From: Bacteroidota bacterium
Lineage (GTDB): Bacteria > Bacteroidota > Bacteroidia > Cytophagales > Cytophagaceae
Assembly (NCBI GenBank): GCA_023392125.1
Contig: JAEVZS010000031.1
Location: forward strand, 1-64,000
Length of the DNA: 64,000 nucleotides
Direction of reading: 5' to 3'
Shown one piece after another: positions 15,390-24,003 of the stretch. The notes under the pieces were generated by a model. That model worked only from the letters and a program-made list of their open reading frames with translations, was not told where the DNA came from and searched no databases. Position 1 is the first letter of the stretch, and the number at the start of each line of letters is the position of its first letter. The translations under genes were made by a program, and so were the position numbers.

Positions 15390-16552
15390 GGCATCACCGT
15401 AATACTTCCGTTTTGAACGGCACCGTCTTCATAGTTGATAATAAACAGGTAATAGCCGGGAGCCAGACTTCCGGTATTTCCTTCTCCGTACCATTCATAC
15501 TGCTGATTTTCAGCAACCCTCTTTTCCAGTCGCAGATTCCCCTGCTTGTCAAATATAGTCAAAACCCCGGCCTTTCCATATTCCGGTAGCACAACCGGTC
15601 TTCCGCTGACAGGATCCAGGTACAGATCCAAACGGCAGCGTTCGGCTCTCAGCTCAATATGCTGAACAAATTCGCATTGATGACTATCTCTTACATGAAC
15701 CGAATAGAAACCGGATCCAAGATCAGAAAAAAGTCCCGTTTCGTTTTCCTCACCGGAAGATAGCTGGAAATGATACGGAGCTGTTCCGCCTTTTACATTC
15801 GTGATCCGGATCCGGCCTTCATTTCTGCCCGTGCAGGTATGCTTTACATCGGATCCGGCCGTGATATTAACATTGACACACTTGTCCGGTTCCGGCAACG
15901 GTTCCTTCACTGCTGCCCCATGACCGGCACCAATGCCATATGGATCAGTATTGGCTGAGCCTTCTCCGGCATTTCCGGCATCAGATCCGGCTATCGCAGA
16001 TTCTGTTTTTTGAATTACGGCTAATGTATCCGATTCACTCAATGTATCTCCGGCAGAGAGCTTCTCAGGTTCCGCGACCTTTTTCTTTTGTATGCCCTCA
16101 ACGCTGATCGTACTGCTTTTATTTACGTCAGGACTGTCAGAAGCGGGGATTTTGTCCGGAACAGTCTCCGGCAACAGATCCGTTTGCACAATGTGTTCTT
16201 CACCTCCCGTTGGTATCTTCTCTCCCTGCTCCTGCCGGTAATAGTTCTTTCCTGAAAAAACAATGAATGCGATCAGAATCAGTACCAACCCGCCCCCGAT
16301 TATTCCTCCCCTACGCAATACATCAGCACTGTTTTTGCCGGAATACTCTGCTGCAACTTCCCCGATTACACCTTTTACGTTAGCAAGCTTATTTTCAACA
16401 ATGACTGAATTTGCAAACTGATAAAGCTCCAGCTCTTCTCTCAATGCATTATTGACAAGCAACTCAGCTTCAAAAGCAGCCAGCTCTTCATGGCTCATTT
16501 CTCCGTCAAGGTATCGCTCAATCAGACCGGTATGTTTATCCTGATTATTCAT
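15386..16552 (-). CDS. Membrane anti-sigma-like protein with SprB-type repeat and CHU_C-like C-terminus
   Basis: A 388-residue single-pass membrane protein. The N-terminus (1-80, RYLDGEMSHEELAAFEAEL) looks like the cytoplasmic helical domain of anti-sigma factors, without the zinc-binding His/Cys set. One membrane segment follows (GGGLVLILIAFIVF, about 87-100). The external part has a low-complexity acidic/Ser-rich stalk, a SprB-like repeat (about 225-300, GGTAPYHFQLSSG ... GFYSVHVRD) and a C-terminal module (AGVLTIFDKQGNLRLEKR ... APGYYLFIINYEDG) similar to CHU_C domains of T9SS type B cargo. Overlaps by 4 bp both the ECF sigma gene upstream and the LRR gene downstream. Likely holds the sigma factor at the membrane and senses something with its external part. 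This fusion is unusual; see findings. It could alternatively be a surface protein with a degenerate anti-sigma region. Confidence 0.8.
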   Translation of the reverse strand: MNNQDKHTGLIERYLDGEMSHEELAAFEAELLVNNALREELELYQFANSVIVENKLANVKGVIGEVAAEYSGKNSADVLRRGGIIGGGLVLILIAFIVFSGKNYYRQEQGEKIPTGGEEHIVQTDLLPETVPDKIPASDSPDVNKSSTISVEGIQKKKVAEPEKLSAGDTLSESDTLAVIQKTESAIAGSDAGNAGEGSANTDPYGIGAGHGAAVKEPLPEPDKCVNVNITAGSDVKHTCTGRNEGRIRITNVKGGTAPYHFQLSSGEENETGLFSDLGSGFYSVHVRDSHQCEFVQHIELRAERCRLDLYLDPVSGRPVVLPEYGKAGVLTIFDKQGNLRLEKRVAENQQYEWYGEGNTGSLAPGYYLFIINYEDGAVQNGSITVMP

Positions 16553-17133
16553 TTTTGTCGTAATTGATCTGCCAGAGCAGGGTTACTTTTTATTGCTGCT
16601 ACCATTTTTTCCCGACAGCGCTTGAAATGCATTTTTGTTGCCGCATCCGAGTTAAATCCCATTCTCAGAGTAATGTCCTCAAACATCAGATTACTGTATA
16701 TCCTGTACGTCATCAGCTCTACACACCTAGCTCCTATATATGACACAAATTGTGTAATCAGGTTCTGGCTCTGATTGTCAACACCTTCATTCACCTGACT
16801 GAATGTCAGCTCTCTGGCCAGCTCTGAACTTATCTCTGTATTGAAAATCATTTTCTTATCTTTATTTATTTTATTAATCCACCTGTATATGGCCAGCTTA
16901 TAAATGTATCCATATACCGTATATTTTTCGCTATTAAAAGAATTATTTGCAACCTGCCTGTAGAAATGCAGTATAGCATCCTGAAAAACGTCATGAGCAT
17001 CATCAACAATACCATTATTCTTTCGTATGAAATTCTGAACTGTAGGAAGCAACTCCCTGTACAGGTGACTGATGACCTGCTTGTCTTTTTGCTCTCTGAT
17101 CAGAGCAAGAATGTTGTCCTCTTCAATCTTCAT
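16549..17133 (-). CDS. ECF-type RNA polymerase sigma factor
   Basis: A 194-residue sigma-70 family protein of extracytoplasmic-function size. Region 2 is visible at about 20-95 (FIRKNNGIVDDAHDVFQDAI ... YIYKLAIYRWINK) and region 4 at about 130-185, with a helix-turn-helix (MFEDITLRMGFNSDAATKMH). It starts a three-gene unit with 4-bp start/stop overlaps: sigma, anti-sigma-like protein, LRR surface protein. The PorP/SprF gene on the other side of an 81-bp divergent gap is a likely target. Family call firm; target promoters unknown. Confidence 0.92.
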   Translation of the reverse strand: MKIEEDNILALIREQKDKQVISHLYRELLPTVQNFIRKNNGIVDDAHDVFQDAILHFYRQVANNSFNSEKYTVYGYIYKLAIYRWINKINKDKKMIFNTEISSELARELTFSQVNEGVDNQSQNLITQFVSYIGARCVELMTYRIYSNLMFEDITLRMGFNSDAATKMHFKRCREKMVAAIKSNPALADQLRQK

Positions 17134-17214
17134 AATTTAAATGTAACCTCATACATATGAAAAGAACAATAAGTAACATATTTTTTAAAAAAATTTCTTC
17201 AACTAAGTGACTAA
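17134..17214. promoter_or_regulatory. Divergent promoter region between ECF sigma gene and PorP/SprF gene
   Basis: Only 81 bp separate the two start codons, so both promoters must lie here. It is AT-rich (T- and A-runs around 17180-17200). I see no full TAnnTTTG match, which would fit use of an alternative sigma factor, possibly the ECF protein encoded next to it. The promoter itself is inferred from position. Confidence 0.4.
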
Positions 17215-18069
17215 ATGCGGGAATTTTATCTTGTATCATATGGCTTCTTTATTCTTATATTCCAATCCTACGGACAAATAAGCGGTTTGTATCCGGATCA
17301 GTTCTCTTCCTATTTTTTCAACCCCGCAACAGCCAATCCCGCCTATATTTCCCGGGACGGATCGAGTGAAGCAGTTGTCCAGAGTAAGCTACGCAACGGT
17401 ATTTACAGCGACATCTATAGTATCGGTGCATCTGTTCAGAAAACCTTTCATACCAGCAAACAACAATGGCACTCCGGCCGCCTGTTATTTTCAAACGAAA
17501 AAGAAGGACTTTATATTAGCACTCCAAGGTTTTACGGCAATTACAGCATTCGCATTCCAATCAGCAGTGACCTGGATATTCTGGCCGGAATATCATTGGG
17601 ACTGGTAAACCCGAATATAAATATTCCAACCAGAGCCATCAGCAGGACGCTGACAGACGGAGCTGCCGGTCTGCTTGTCCGATACGGAAAATCTTCCCTG
17701 GGAGTTAGCTCCAATCATATTTTCAATTCCGGTTATGCCAGTCTGAATCTAAGAAGATATTATACAACACACTTTGAGACCTCTTCAATCGTCAATGCCT
17801 ATATTGTATTAAAAGCCTACTGTATATGGCGGTATTTTTCAGATATTCCTTCGCAGCTGAACGCGGCTGTATCCGCATTGCTAAATGAAAAATTAGAAGC
17901 CGGCACAGGGTACCGGTACAGACGGGGGGCATTTCTTTTCTTTTCTCTCACCATTGATCCTGCCAGTCAGCATCCTTTATCGCTCGGAGCTTTATATCAA
18001 AGCAGTCTGCTTGACCAATTGCCGGGTCTCGGAGAATCTCTTGAGCTAAGCCTTATCTACAAATACTAA
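17215..18069 (+). CDS. PorP/SprF-family T9SS-associated outer membrane protein
   Basis: A 284-residue outer-membrane beta-barrel of the PorP/SprF family. Signal peptide 1-20 (ends SYGQ), then the family's typical start (LYPDQFSSYFFNPATANPAY, residues 25-44) and alternating amphipathic strands to a terminal aromatic (LIYKY). Known SprF proteins pair with T9SS cargo carrying type B (CHU_C) sorting domains and help them reach or stay at the surface. Two proteins with CHU_C-like ends are encoded divergently next door (13773-16552), so this is their probable partner. Start is the only ATG before the signal sequence. Confidence 0.85.
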   Translation: MREFYLVSYGFFILIFQSYGQISGLYPDQFSSYFFNPATANPAYISRDGSSEAVVQSKLRNGIYSDIYSIGASVQKTFHTSKQQWHSGRLLFSNEKEGLYISTPRFYGNYSIRIPISSDLDILAGISLGLVNPNINIPTRAISRTLTDGAAGLLVRYGKSSLGVSSNHIFNSGYASLNLRRYYTTHFETSSIVNAYIVLKAYCIWRYFSDIPSQLNAAVSALLNEKLEAGTGYRYRRGAFLFFSLTIDPASQHPLSLGALYQSSLLDQLPGLGESLELSLIYKY

Positions 18070-18223
18070 TTACGGTTATAAGGTAATAGTAGCTACACAA
18101 AAGAGGCTGGCTGCTGCAACATGATCGCTAAGCCACGGATAGTATACATTCTTTATTGAATAATGAAAGAACGGCTACTAATCAGCCATTTGAAAAAAGT
18201 ATTCCGGTCCCTGCAAATAAAAA

Positions 18224-18274
18224 ACCCATAGGCCGAGGGACCCATGGGTATCAAAAAAAGCACCCTCTACAAAA
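18224..18274 (-). repeat. Hairpin plus ACCCTCTACAAAA module, copy 1
   Basis: Plus strand: ACCCAT (18224) pairs with ATGGGT (18244-18249), then an A-run, then ACCCTCTACAAAA (18262-18274). Read on the minus strand this is a conserved lead-in, a T-run, a hairpin and a TTTTTTATTT tail, so it looks like an intrinsic terminator with a conserved preceding sequence. Confidence 0.55.
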
Positions 18275-18573
18275 TTTTCTCGATCTGACTACTTTAAATA
18301 TTGTCGCTGGTTATTTCTACCACAAAGAACCCTCTGAGACTGTGTCCATACATTAATTACATACTACAGAGATCAAAAACGCTGCAAGAATTCCGATTTA
18401 CCTTTATGACTTATTATTTATTCAACATGCACAAAAGTAGCTGCCTGCATACACACAGACTATACCCAATTTTAGGTATATTTGACCCGATTTACCGGTT
18501 TATAGACGAAAAGCGGGCGGATCTTTATAGCTCAGATTTTCCGGAATCCAAAGTTGCCGTTATCAAAAAGAAT

Positions 18574-18627
18574 CCCATGAGCTGATAAATCAACTCATGG
18601 GCAGATAAAAAAATACCCTCTACAAAA
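18574..18627 (-). repeat. Hairpin plus ACCCTCTACAAAA module, copy 2
   Basis: CCCATGAG (18574-18581) pairs with CTCATGGG (18594-18601), then an A-run and the same ACCCTCTACAAAA (18615-18627) as in copy 1. The stems differ in sequence but keep position and pairing. On the minus strand the hairpin is followed by ATTCTTTTTG. Confidence 0.55.
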
Positions 18628-19068
18628 GCTTTTAATTACTGTTACAGAACCTTAATTCATCAGGCTGATTTACCCCACAATCCCAGCCTAAAACACATCT
18701 TCAATCCGGAGAGAACGATAGCAACTGACTGTTCACGAAAGAACAGACAAATAATCAATGAGCCTTTCCCTGTCCACCATTAAACATGCCTTAACGCGGA
18801 ACAAAAATAGCACTTATGCCCCGGACAAAACCATACCTAATATTGGTAGTTTTTGTGCTGTCTGATTATTTATTTATGATATGATCGTTAAATTTTCTTC
18901 TTTTGAATGGACTACTCAATCTTTCGGGGAGAACAGCTTCATTTGATAAGAAACGCACAGATACACCCAATCAGGCTTATTCCCTTAGCCACCAGAAAAG
19001 AAAAAGAGTTTGTAAAACAGCAAATCCTGAGCTGTAAAAATAAGGACCGTATTCAGAACGGATAATAC

Positions 19069-19101
19069 AAAAAAGTGCCGGACACTTAAATTGTCCGGCA
19101 C
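19069..19101 (-). terminator. Strong intrinsic terminator after CE2-CE4 esterase gene
   Basis: A perfect 10-bp stem (GTGCCGGACA at 19075-19084 with TGTCCGGCAC at 19092-19101) is followed on the minus strand by six T. It sits 32 bp past the stop of the gene at 19133-22582. Confidence 0.85.
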
Positions 19102-19132
19102 AAATCAAACATGAAACAAAAAAGACAGGGGG

Positions 19133-22100
19133 TTATTGCTTTATAATCTTCTTCAGAACTGATCCTGTCTGCAAAAGATATACTCCCGCAGGAAGATGAT
19201 GAATATTTATCGCATGTCCGCTACCATGTAAGAGCGCCTTTCCCATAAGTGTAGTTATAGTCCAGCTGGTATCGCTCCCGGCCGGAGACAAATATACCAT
19301 TCCACTGCTTGGGACCGGGTATACATCCAGTTTCTGTTCATTAGCAGCCGGTACTACACTGGTGGGCAGAGAGTCCGGAGCTTCACAATCATCATTGACT
19401 CCGACCCAGTCAAGATACAAACTACCGACAAATGGCATGTCGATACGTTGCCCGAAAGAATTTTCATACGGGAAGCTTTCATATCCCGAATTGATACGAA
19501 AGTCAAGAGCTGTGATAGCTGACGAATCCAGGGCCTGCTCATCCCACTGATTGAAGAATAAGCCGGAAAAATCAATTTCAAAATACTGCAATTCAGTTGT
19601 CACATCAAGGAGGTTGCGCGCAGAAAGCATTGCACCATCCGTAACAACACCAAGAGCATCCATCATGGATACCTTGAGAGAAAGAGTATCCGAAGCTTTT
19701 GCCCATAACCGGACAACAGGCTTCTTTACAAAATCCGAAAAATCAACAGACTCCGCTCCTGAATTCCCTCTGAACGGAATAGTGAAAGCATACCATTCAT
19801 TCGGGTTTGTCTCAGGCACATCAACTCGGAGCATTCCGCCCTGCACGCTCAGATCATAGTTATTCCAGCCACCCAAATAGGATTCAATTTCAGTATTGTT
19901 AAACTCTTCATCCATCAGACACCCAACCTCGTCAAGTACCGATATCTCCATTTCGGTCGTATCATTACTTATACTTCCGCTGACTACCAGACGAACCAGT
20001 TTCGTACCTGCGATTGTGTAGTGTATTTTCACAGGCCCTGCGCCTGTATATTCCGAAACATACCTCTGCTGATCAACCAGCAGCACTTCTTCACCAAAAG
20101 ACCAGGTATATGACGCGTTGCTCTCCATATTTTCGGAAAGGCTGGTAAATACAACCGTCTGATAGATCAGCGCCGGGTTTCTATCAACTGTAAAACGCGC
20201 CCGCGGCTCACCGCAGGTTCCGGTAGTTTGTACCACCACAGACTTTTTAACCGTTGAAGAATGAATACTGCATCCGTTTCTCGTAATTTTCACATCAAAA
20301 ATTCCGGCCTGAGGTACATGTAGCGTATCATGGTTTCTGCCTTCAAGTAGCTGTCCATCCTGAAACCATTCATATTCATTACCTGATTCATGCTGAACAT
20401 GAATCACTGCTTTTCCCGGTATACAGAAAGACAGTTGCTGATCCGAGATCCATTGGATAGCCGGCACCATACAGCCGGAAATATGTATGATAACTTCCCC
20501 TCCGTCAGGGACTGCGTTAAACTGTAACATATCTCCATCCAGCAGAAACGGAACAGTTTCTCCGGCCTGAACAATCTGCAGAATGTTGGTAACTCCTTCC
20601 GGCAATCTGACTCTCAGGGTGAGCGCCTGATTATACAACTCATCCGGAAGATCATCGGTCAGCAGAAGCTTCCATGTATCACCCTCTTCAAAAGGTGCGG
20701 TCAACTCTGTCAGCACGGCAGATTTCTTTTCTTTATGATATTGAATTGCCTGCGCAAAAGTACTTATCCAGAGCTGCCCTTCCCTGCTTTTTACAAGATC
20801 CAGCTGTTTCTGCAAATCGTCCTGATGGATCATTGCATACGAATTGTCACTGACCTCCTCATTAAAAACACTGTGGTACAAATACGTCAGCAATCCACCT
20901 CCGGACAGAATATTGTCCAGCTGCTGTTCGTACTGTTGCAAAGTAACCGTATTGTCCATTGAGAATGTTCTGATTTTGTAGTAATCATCATCTGAAGAAG
21001 CAAAATGATAACCATAATTGCCAGATGGCGGCTGCACACCGCGCGCGCCGATATGACCACTCACACGTACCGAATCAATCACAGCGCTATTGTGGCTTCC
21101 AAAAGGATATGCAAACGTAATGGCCTTTAATCCCTGCTGCTGATCAATAACCGCTTTGGCTCCCCGTATTTCATCCGCTTTATCTGCAGCCGAAAGCGTG
21201 ATCAGATCCCTGTGCGTTTTACTATGATTGGCTATTTCATTGCCATCGGCAGCAGCCTGGGCAACCTGGGACCAGTTGATGGCATTCCAGCTTTGCACAG
21301 TCAGAAAGAAGGTAGCATGCATATCTCTGTCGCGCAGCTCGGGAACCACAATGGCAGGATGTCCGGCAGTCCAGTCATCAAATGTCAGGGCTACAGCCGC
21401 TTTCTTATTATCCAGCCAGTTGGCAATTGAATAATCCAGTCCCTGGGGTTCTTCATTTTCGGTGCACTCAACATTGAGCGAAGTTATAAACTGCGTCAGC
21501 TTATTTGCCATTTCCACATGTGTAGTCGCATCAGGATGCCAGTCTTCTCCATACGGAGCAGTCTGAGGATCCATTTCAAAATAATGCACATTCTCCATTC
21601 CATCGGAAGTCAGTGTTGTTACCACATCCTTTACATACGCTCTTATTCTGGTCCAGTGCTGTGCCCCTACAGGATAGTAATCTGACATCATTACTCCTGT
21701 AGCACAAATAATCACCGCATTCGGATGGAGATTTCTGAGTCGCTCCACAAAAGTCACATAGGTACTTTTATACAAATCTGCATCCAGCGGCATGCCCGGA
21801 TCCTGAGCGAAGTCATTCGTGCCAAGATTAATAACAATTACATTAGGATGTGCCTGCGCATGGTTCCAGAGCGCTCCTGCAGCGGCATCAGGAAATATCC
21901 GGTCATAGATTTTGGGAAGTGTTCCTTCTGTTGATCCGGTATTATTTCGGTACATACCTCTGCCCGAATACGCTACGGCCCTGTAACGCATACCAAGATT
22001 GCGGGCCGTCAGATATCCCCAGGCTTTGTAATTGTTTTCATTGACCGAAGTAAAACCTGTATTAGGATCTGCCGGAATGCTTACTTCGTTGCCATACCCA

Positions 22101-22582
22101 CAGGTGATCGAATTTCCGATAAATTCGATTTCACAAACAGGCTCATTGCTTACCGGGCGAAGACTCTGTCCTGCCTCCAGTTGCAAACCATGAAATGCTG
22201 ATCTGCCTACCGAAGCTTCTGTCAGCCTGACCAGTTCCAGCAAATGCCAGCCCGGCTCCAGTCCGGATGCCAGCGCATAGGTATGGGTTCCCGCAAGAGC
22301 TTCTATCTTATCCTGCACAACTCCGTCGATCACTACATTATAATAATTTGTAGTAGCGGGTCCATGCGCAGCGAAATCCTGCAAAGTGGCAGAAACGGAG
22401 GTCCCGCTAAACTCAGCTCTGATGGTGACCCCTGAAAATTCAAAGGCAGGAGCTTTCGGATTGCTATGATCTACCCTGCCCCAATATATGATATCAGGGT
22501 GATCAGCTTCTATCATTACCTGTGCTTTTATTTCCGGAACGAGGAAAAACAGACAGGCCAGAAACAACGAATAATTTTTCAT
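19133..22582 (-). CDS. Secreted bimodular CE2-CE4 carbohydrate esterase with T9SS sorting domain
   Basis: A 1149-residue exported protein with two complete-looking deacetylase modules. Signal peptide 1-20. CE2-type module (about 22-375): beta-sandwich start, then SGNH hydrolase with FIGNSITCGYG (Ser158), INLGTNDF (251-258) and DWHPDATTH (His349, His355). Polysaccharide deacetylase (CE4) module (about 385-625): TFDDW (Asp402, Asp403) and NHSKTH (His453, His457). Then Ig-like and PKD-like regions, a jelly-roll region around 905-1085 that may bind carbohydrate, and a T9SS type A sorting domain (VYPVPSSGMV ... KKIIKQ). Expected role: removing acetyl groups from plant polysaccharide such as xylan, fitting the nearby pectate lyases. 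Having both esterase families in one chain is uncommon. Monocistronic, with its own terminator. Confidence 0.9.
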   Translation of the reverse strand: MKNYSLFLACLFFLVPEIKAQVMIEADHPDIIYWGRVDHSNPKAPAFEFSGVTIRAEFSGTSVSATLQDFAAHGPATTNYYNVVIDGVVQDKIEALAGTHTYALASGLEPGWHLLELVRLTEASVGRSAFHGLQLEAGQSLRPVSNEPVCEIEFIGNSITCGYGNEVSIPADPNTGFTSVNENNYKAWGYLTARNLGMRYRAVAYSGRGMYRNNTGSTEGTLPKIYDRIFPDAAAGALWNHAQAHPNVIVINLGTNDFAQDPGMPLDADLYKSTYVTFVERLRNLHPNAVIICATGVMMSDYYPVGAQHWTRIRAYVKDVVTTLTSDGMENVHYFEMDPQTAPYGEDWHPDATTHVEMANKLTQFITSLNVECTENEEPQGLDYSIANWLDNKKAAVALTFDDWTAGHPAIVVPELRDRDMHATFFLTVQSWNAINWSQVAQAAADGNEIANHSKTHRDLITLSAADKADEIRGAKAVIDQQQGLKAITFAYPFGSHNSAVIDSVRVSGHIGARGVQPPSGNYGYHFASSDDDYYKIRTFSMDNTVTLQQYEQQLDNILSGGGLLTYLYHSVFNEEVSDNSYAMIHQDDLQKQLDLVKSREGQLWISTFAQAIQYHKEKKSAVLTELTAPFEEGDTWKLLLTDDLPDELYNQALTLRVRLPEGVTNILQIVQAGETVPFLLDGDMLQFNAVPDGGEVIIHISGCMVPAIQWISDQQLSFCIPGKAVIHVQHESGNEYEWFQDGQLLEGRNHDTLHVPQAGIFDVKITRNGCSIHSSTVKKSVVVQTTGTCGEPRARFTVDRNPALIYQTVVFTSLSENMESNASYTWSFGEEVLLVDQQRYVSEYTGAGPVKIHYTIAGTKLVRLVVSGSISNDTTEMEISVLDEVGCLMDEEFNNTEIESYLGGWNNYDLSVQGGMLRVDVPETNPNEWYAFTIPFRGNSGAESVDFSDFVKKPVVRLWAKASDTLSLKVSMMDALGVVTDGAMLSARNLLDVTTELQYFEIDFSGLFFNQWDEQALDSSAITALDFRINSGYESFPYENSFGQRIDMPFVGSLYLDWVGVNDDCEAPDSLPTSVVPAANEQKLDVYPVPSSGMVYLSPAGSDTSWTITTLMGKALLHGSGHAINIHHLPAGVYLLQTGSVLKKIIKQ

Positions 22583-22778
22583 ACGTCTTAGGGTTAGTTT
22601 TGGACATTTTCTTTCACGAATCTAGATCTGATCCGGCTGATGTCCATAAAAACCCAAGGAAAACCGGCTGTTTACTCTGTCTTCTGAGCTGATTTTTGAC
22701 CTGTGCTGGGTACTTAGATGACAACTAAGCCCCTTGAAAAAAGCACCTGACTCTGCCTAAAAAAATAACTGAGGGTAG

Positions 22779-23954
22779 TTAACTGTCAAGCACGATATCT
22801 TCCCAGCTTTTTAACTTTATTCCCGCCTTTTTCCGATGCTCGATAGCCTCTCCCACCTTCTGACTAAATTTCAGGCAGGTTTTGTAATTAAGGTCGATCT
22901 CCCGGGCCAGCTCACTGACTGAATTCAGATTTTTATCCGAAAACACGATATAAGCGATGTAAAAAGCTTTTTCGATTGGGAATTTAAGCTTATGAAAAAT
23001 AGTATGGGCAGTAACTGATTCTACAGAACCACATCTGGTACACCGCTGCGAAAGGAAAGAGTCTCCGGCAGCCGCCTTCTCGTTCCCGCATTTTTTACAG
23101 GTAAAGCCTGAGGGCCACTTTACACCGGCAAGATACTGATAGCAGGCTGATTTGCCGGGAAAAACCTTAAGCATCTCTTCATAGGTCTGATTAGGAGAAA
23201 GAATATTCCGGGCTTCTATCGTTTTAATGGTTTTATTCAGCTCCCAGTTTGTTTTATCAAGCTTTTTGTTCCATTCGCTGATTACATCCGCCTGCTCCTT
23301 TAACCGGTCATTTGCTTCCCGCAGGGCAATCGTTCTCTCCTGCACCTTTTCCTCCAGCTCGGCATTTACCTTATTAAGAAGTATCTCATTCTTCCTCATC
23401 TCCAGTATTACCTTCTGATTCGCATTATTCTCAGCCTCAAGCGCTTTTTCCTTATCCCGTCGCTCTTTACGCAAACGGGCACTCAAGGCAAATGAAAACA
23501 TCAGGGTATCCACTGCGATCCCGTAAAAAAGAATAAAATATACAAGATGATTGCCGGGAATCAGTCCGTTGTAAAACAGATACGTAACAACAAATCCGAT
23601 CATAATGGATGTATAGCCAACCATAAAAATCGTAACTGCTCTGTTGCCCCTCTGAAATATGCTGACTGCTGCAAACAGTATCAAAAACAGAATAATAAAG
23701 ATCAGTGATTCACTTATCAGCAAGCTGCCGGGAGCATAAGGAGCAAAATTGCTGAAAAATAGCTGCTGTACGGCAAATAATCCCGCAATGGCCCGGATAA
23801 ATGTATATAACCGGGGCATAATTAATTTTACATTAAGAAAATACGTAGTGTAATTAACCAAAGCGATAATAAACACAAGCCGCGCGTATTCATCCACAAA
23901 ATAATTGAGAGCCGGAGTATCAGGCCAGAGCAAGGCAAACCCCAGCTGATCCAC
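22779..23954 (-). CDS. 3' part of frameshifted 7TMR-DISM receptor with IS1595-transposase-like zinc ribbon
   Basis: 391 residues that continue a receptor whose 5' part is at 24004-24687. In frame upstream of the listed ATG one reads LYYIFFVFAAGLDCLRVDQ, the normal continuation after the first membrane helix, so the true coding sequence runs back to about 24002. Order: six further membrane helices (1-165), a coiled coil (about 165-245, rich in Lys/Glu, KVNAELEEKVQER), then about 120 residues that resemble the N-terminal region of IS1595/ISXO2-type transposases: a C4 zinc ribbon (CKKCG ... CTRCG), TAHTIFHKLKFPIEKAFY, and a helix-turn-helix-like VSELAREIDLNYKTCLKF. No catalytic DDE domain follows. 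Probably a DNA-binding output for a membrane receptor (inference). Terminates with a normal stop. Confidence 0.75.
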   Translation of the reverse strand: MDQLGFALLWPDTPALNYFVDEYARLVFIIALVNYTTYFLNVKLIMPRLYTFIRAIAGLFAVQQLFFSNFAPYAPGSLLISESLIFIILFLILFAAVSIFQRGNRAVTIFMVGYTSIMIGFVVTYLFYNGLIPGNHLVYFILFYGIAVDTLMFSFALSARLRKERRDKEKALEAENNANQKVILEMRKNEILLNKVNAELEEKVQERTIALREANDRLKEQADVISEWNKKLDKTNWELNKTIKTIEARNILSPNQTYEEMLKVFPGKSACYQYLAGVKWPSGFTCKKCGNEKAAAGDSFLSQRCTRCGSVESVTAHTIFHKLKFPIEKAFYIAYIVFSDKNLNSVSELAREIDLNYKTCLKFSQKVGEAIEHRKKAGIKLKSWEDIVLDS

Positions 23955-24003
23955 TCTCAGACAATCCAGGCCTGCAGCAAATACGAAAAAGATATAATAC
24001 AGA

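Larger units (their letters stand above)
18070..19132. other. Long intergenic region with short hairpin repeats, no convincing gene
   Basis: About 1.06 kb between the convergent PorP/SprF and CE2-CE4 esterase genes. It holds two copies of a small hairpin/ACCCTCTACAAAA module (18224-18274 and 18615-18627 region), a third ACCCTCT at about 18330, and the terminator at 19069-19101. The open frames here are short and show no recognisable protein. It may be the scar of a lost mobile element or contain small RNAs; nothing more can be supported. Confidence 0.5.

Noticed and set aside
18224..18627. Possible CRISPR array or complete insertion sequence in the gene-free kilobase
   Set aside because: Only two or three copies of the motif, irregular spacing, no cas genes, no terminal inverted repeats and no transposase frame.
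18907..19065. Plus-strand open frame of 52 residues (MDYSIFRGEQLHLIRNAQ...)
   Set aside because: Sits in the gene-free kilobase, ends on top of the region before the terminator, has no recognisable domain or ribosome site. Possible small gene but not supportable.
22779..23954. Annotation as an IS1595 transposase
   Set aside because: Only the zinc-ribbon/HTH-like part is present; it is continuous with a 7TM receptor and coiled coil, there is no DDE domain and no IS ends were found.
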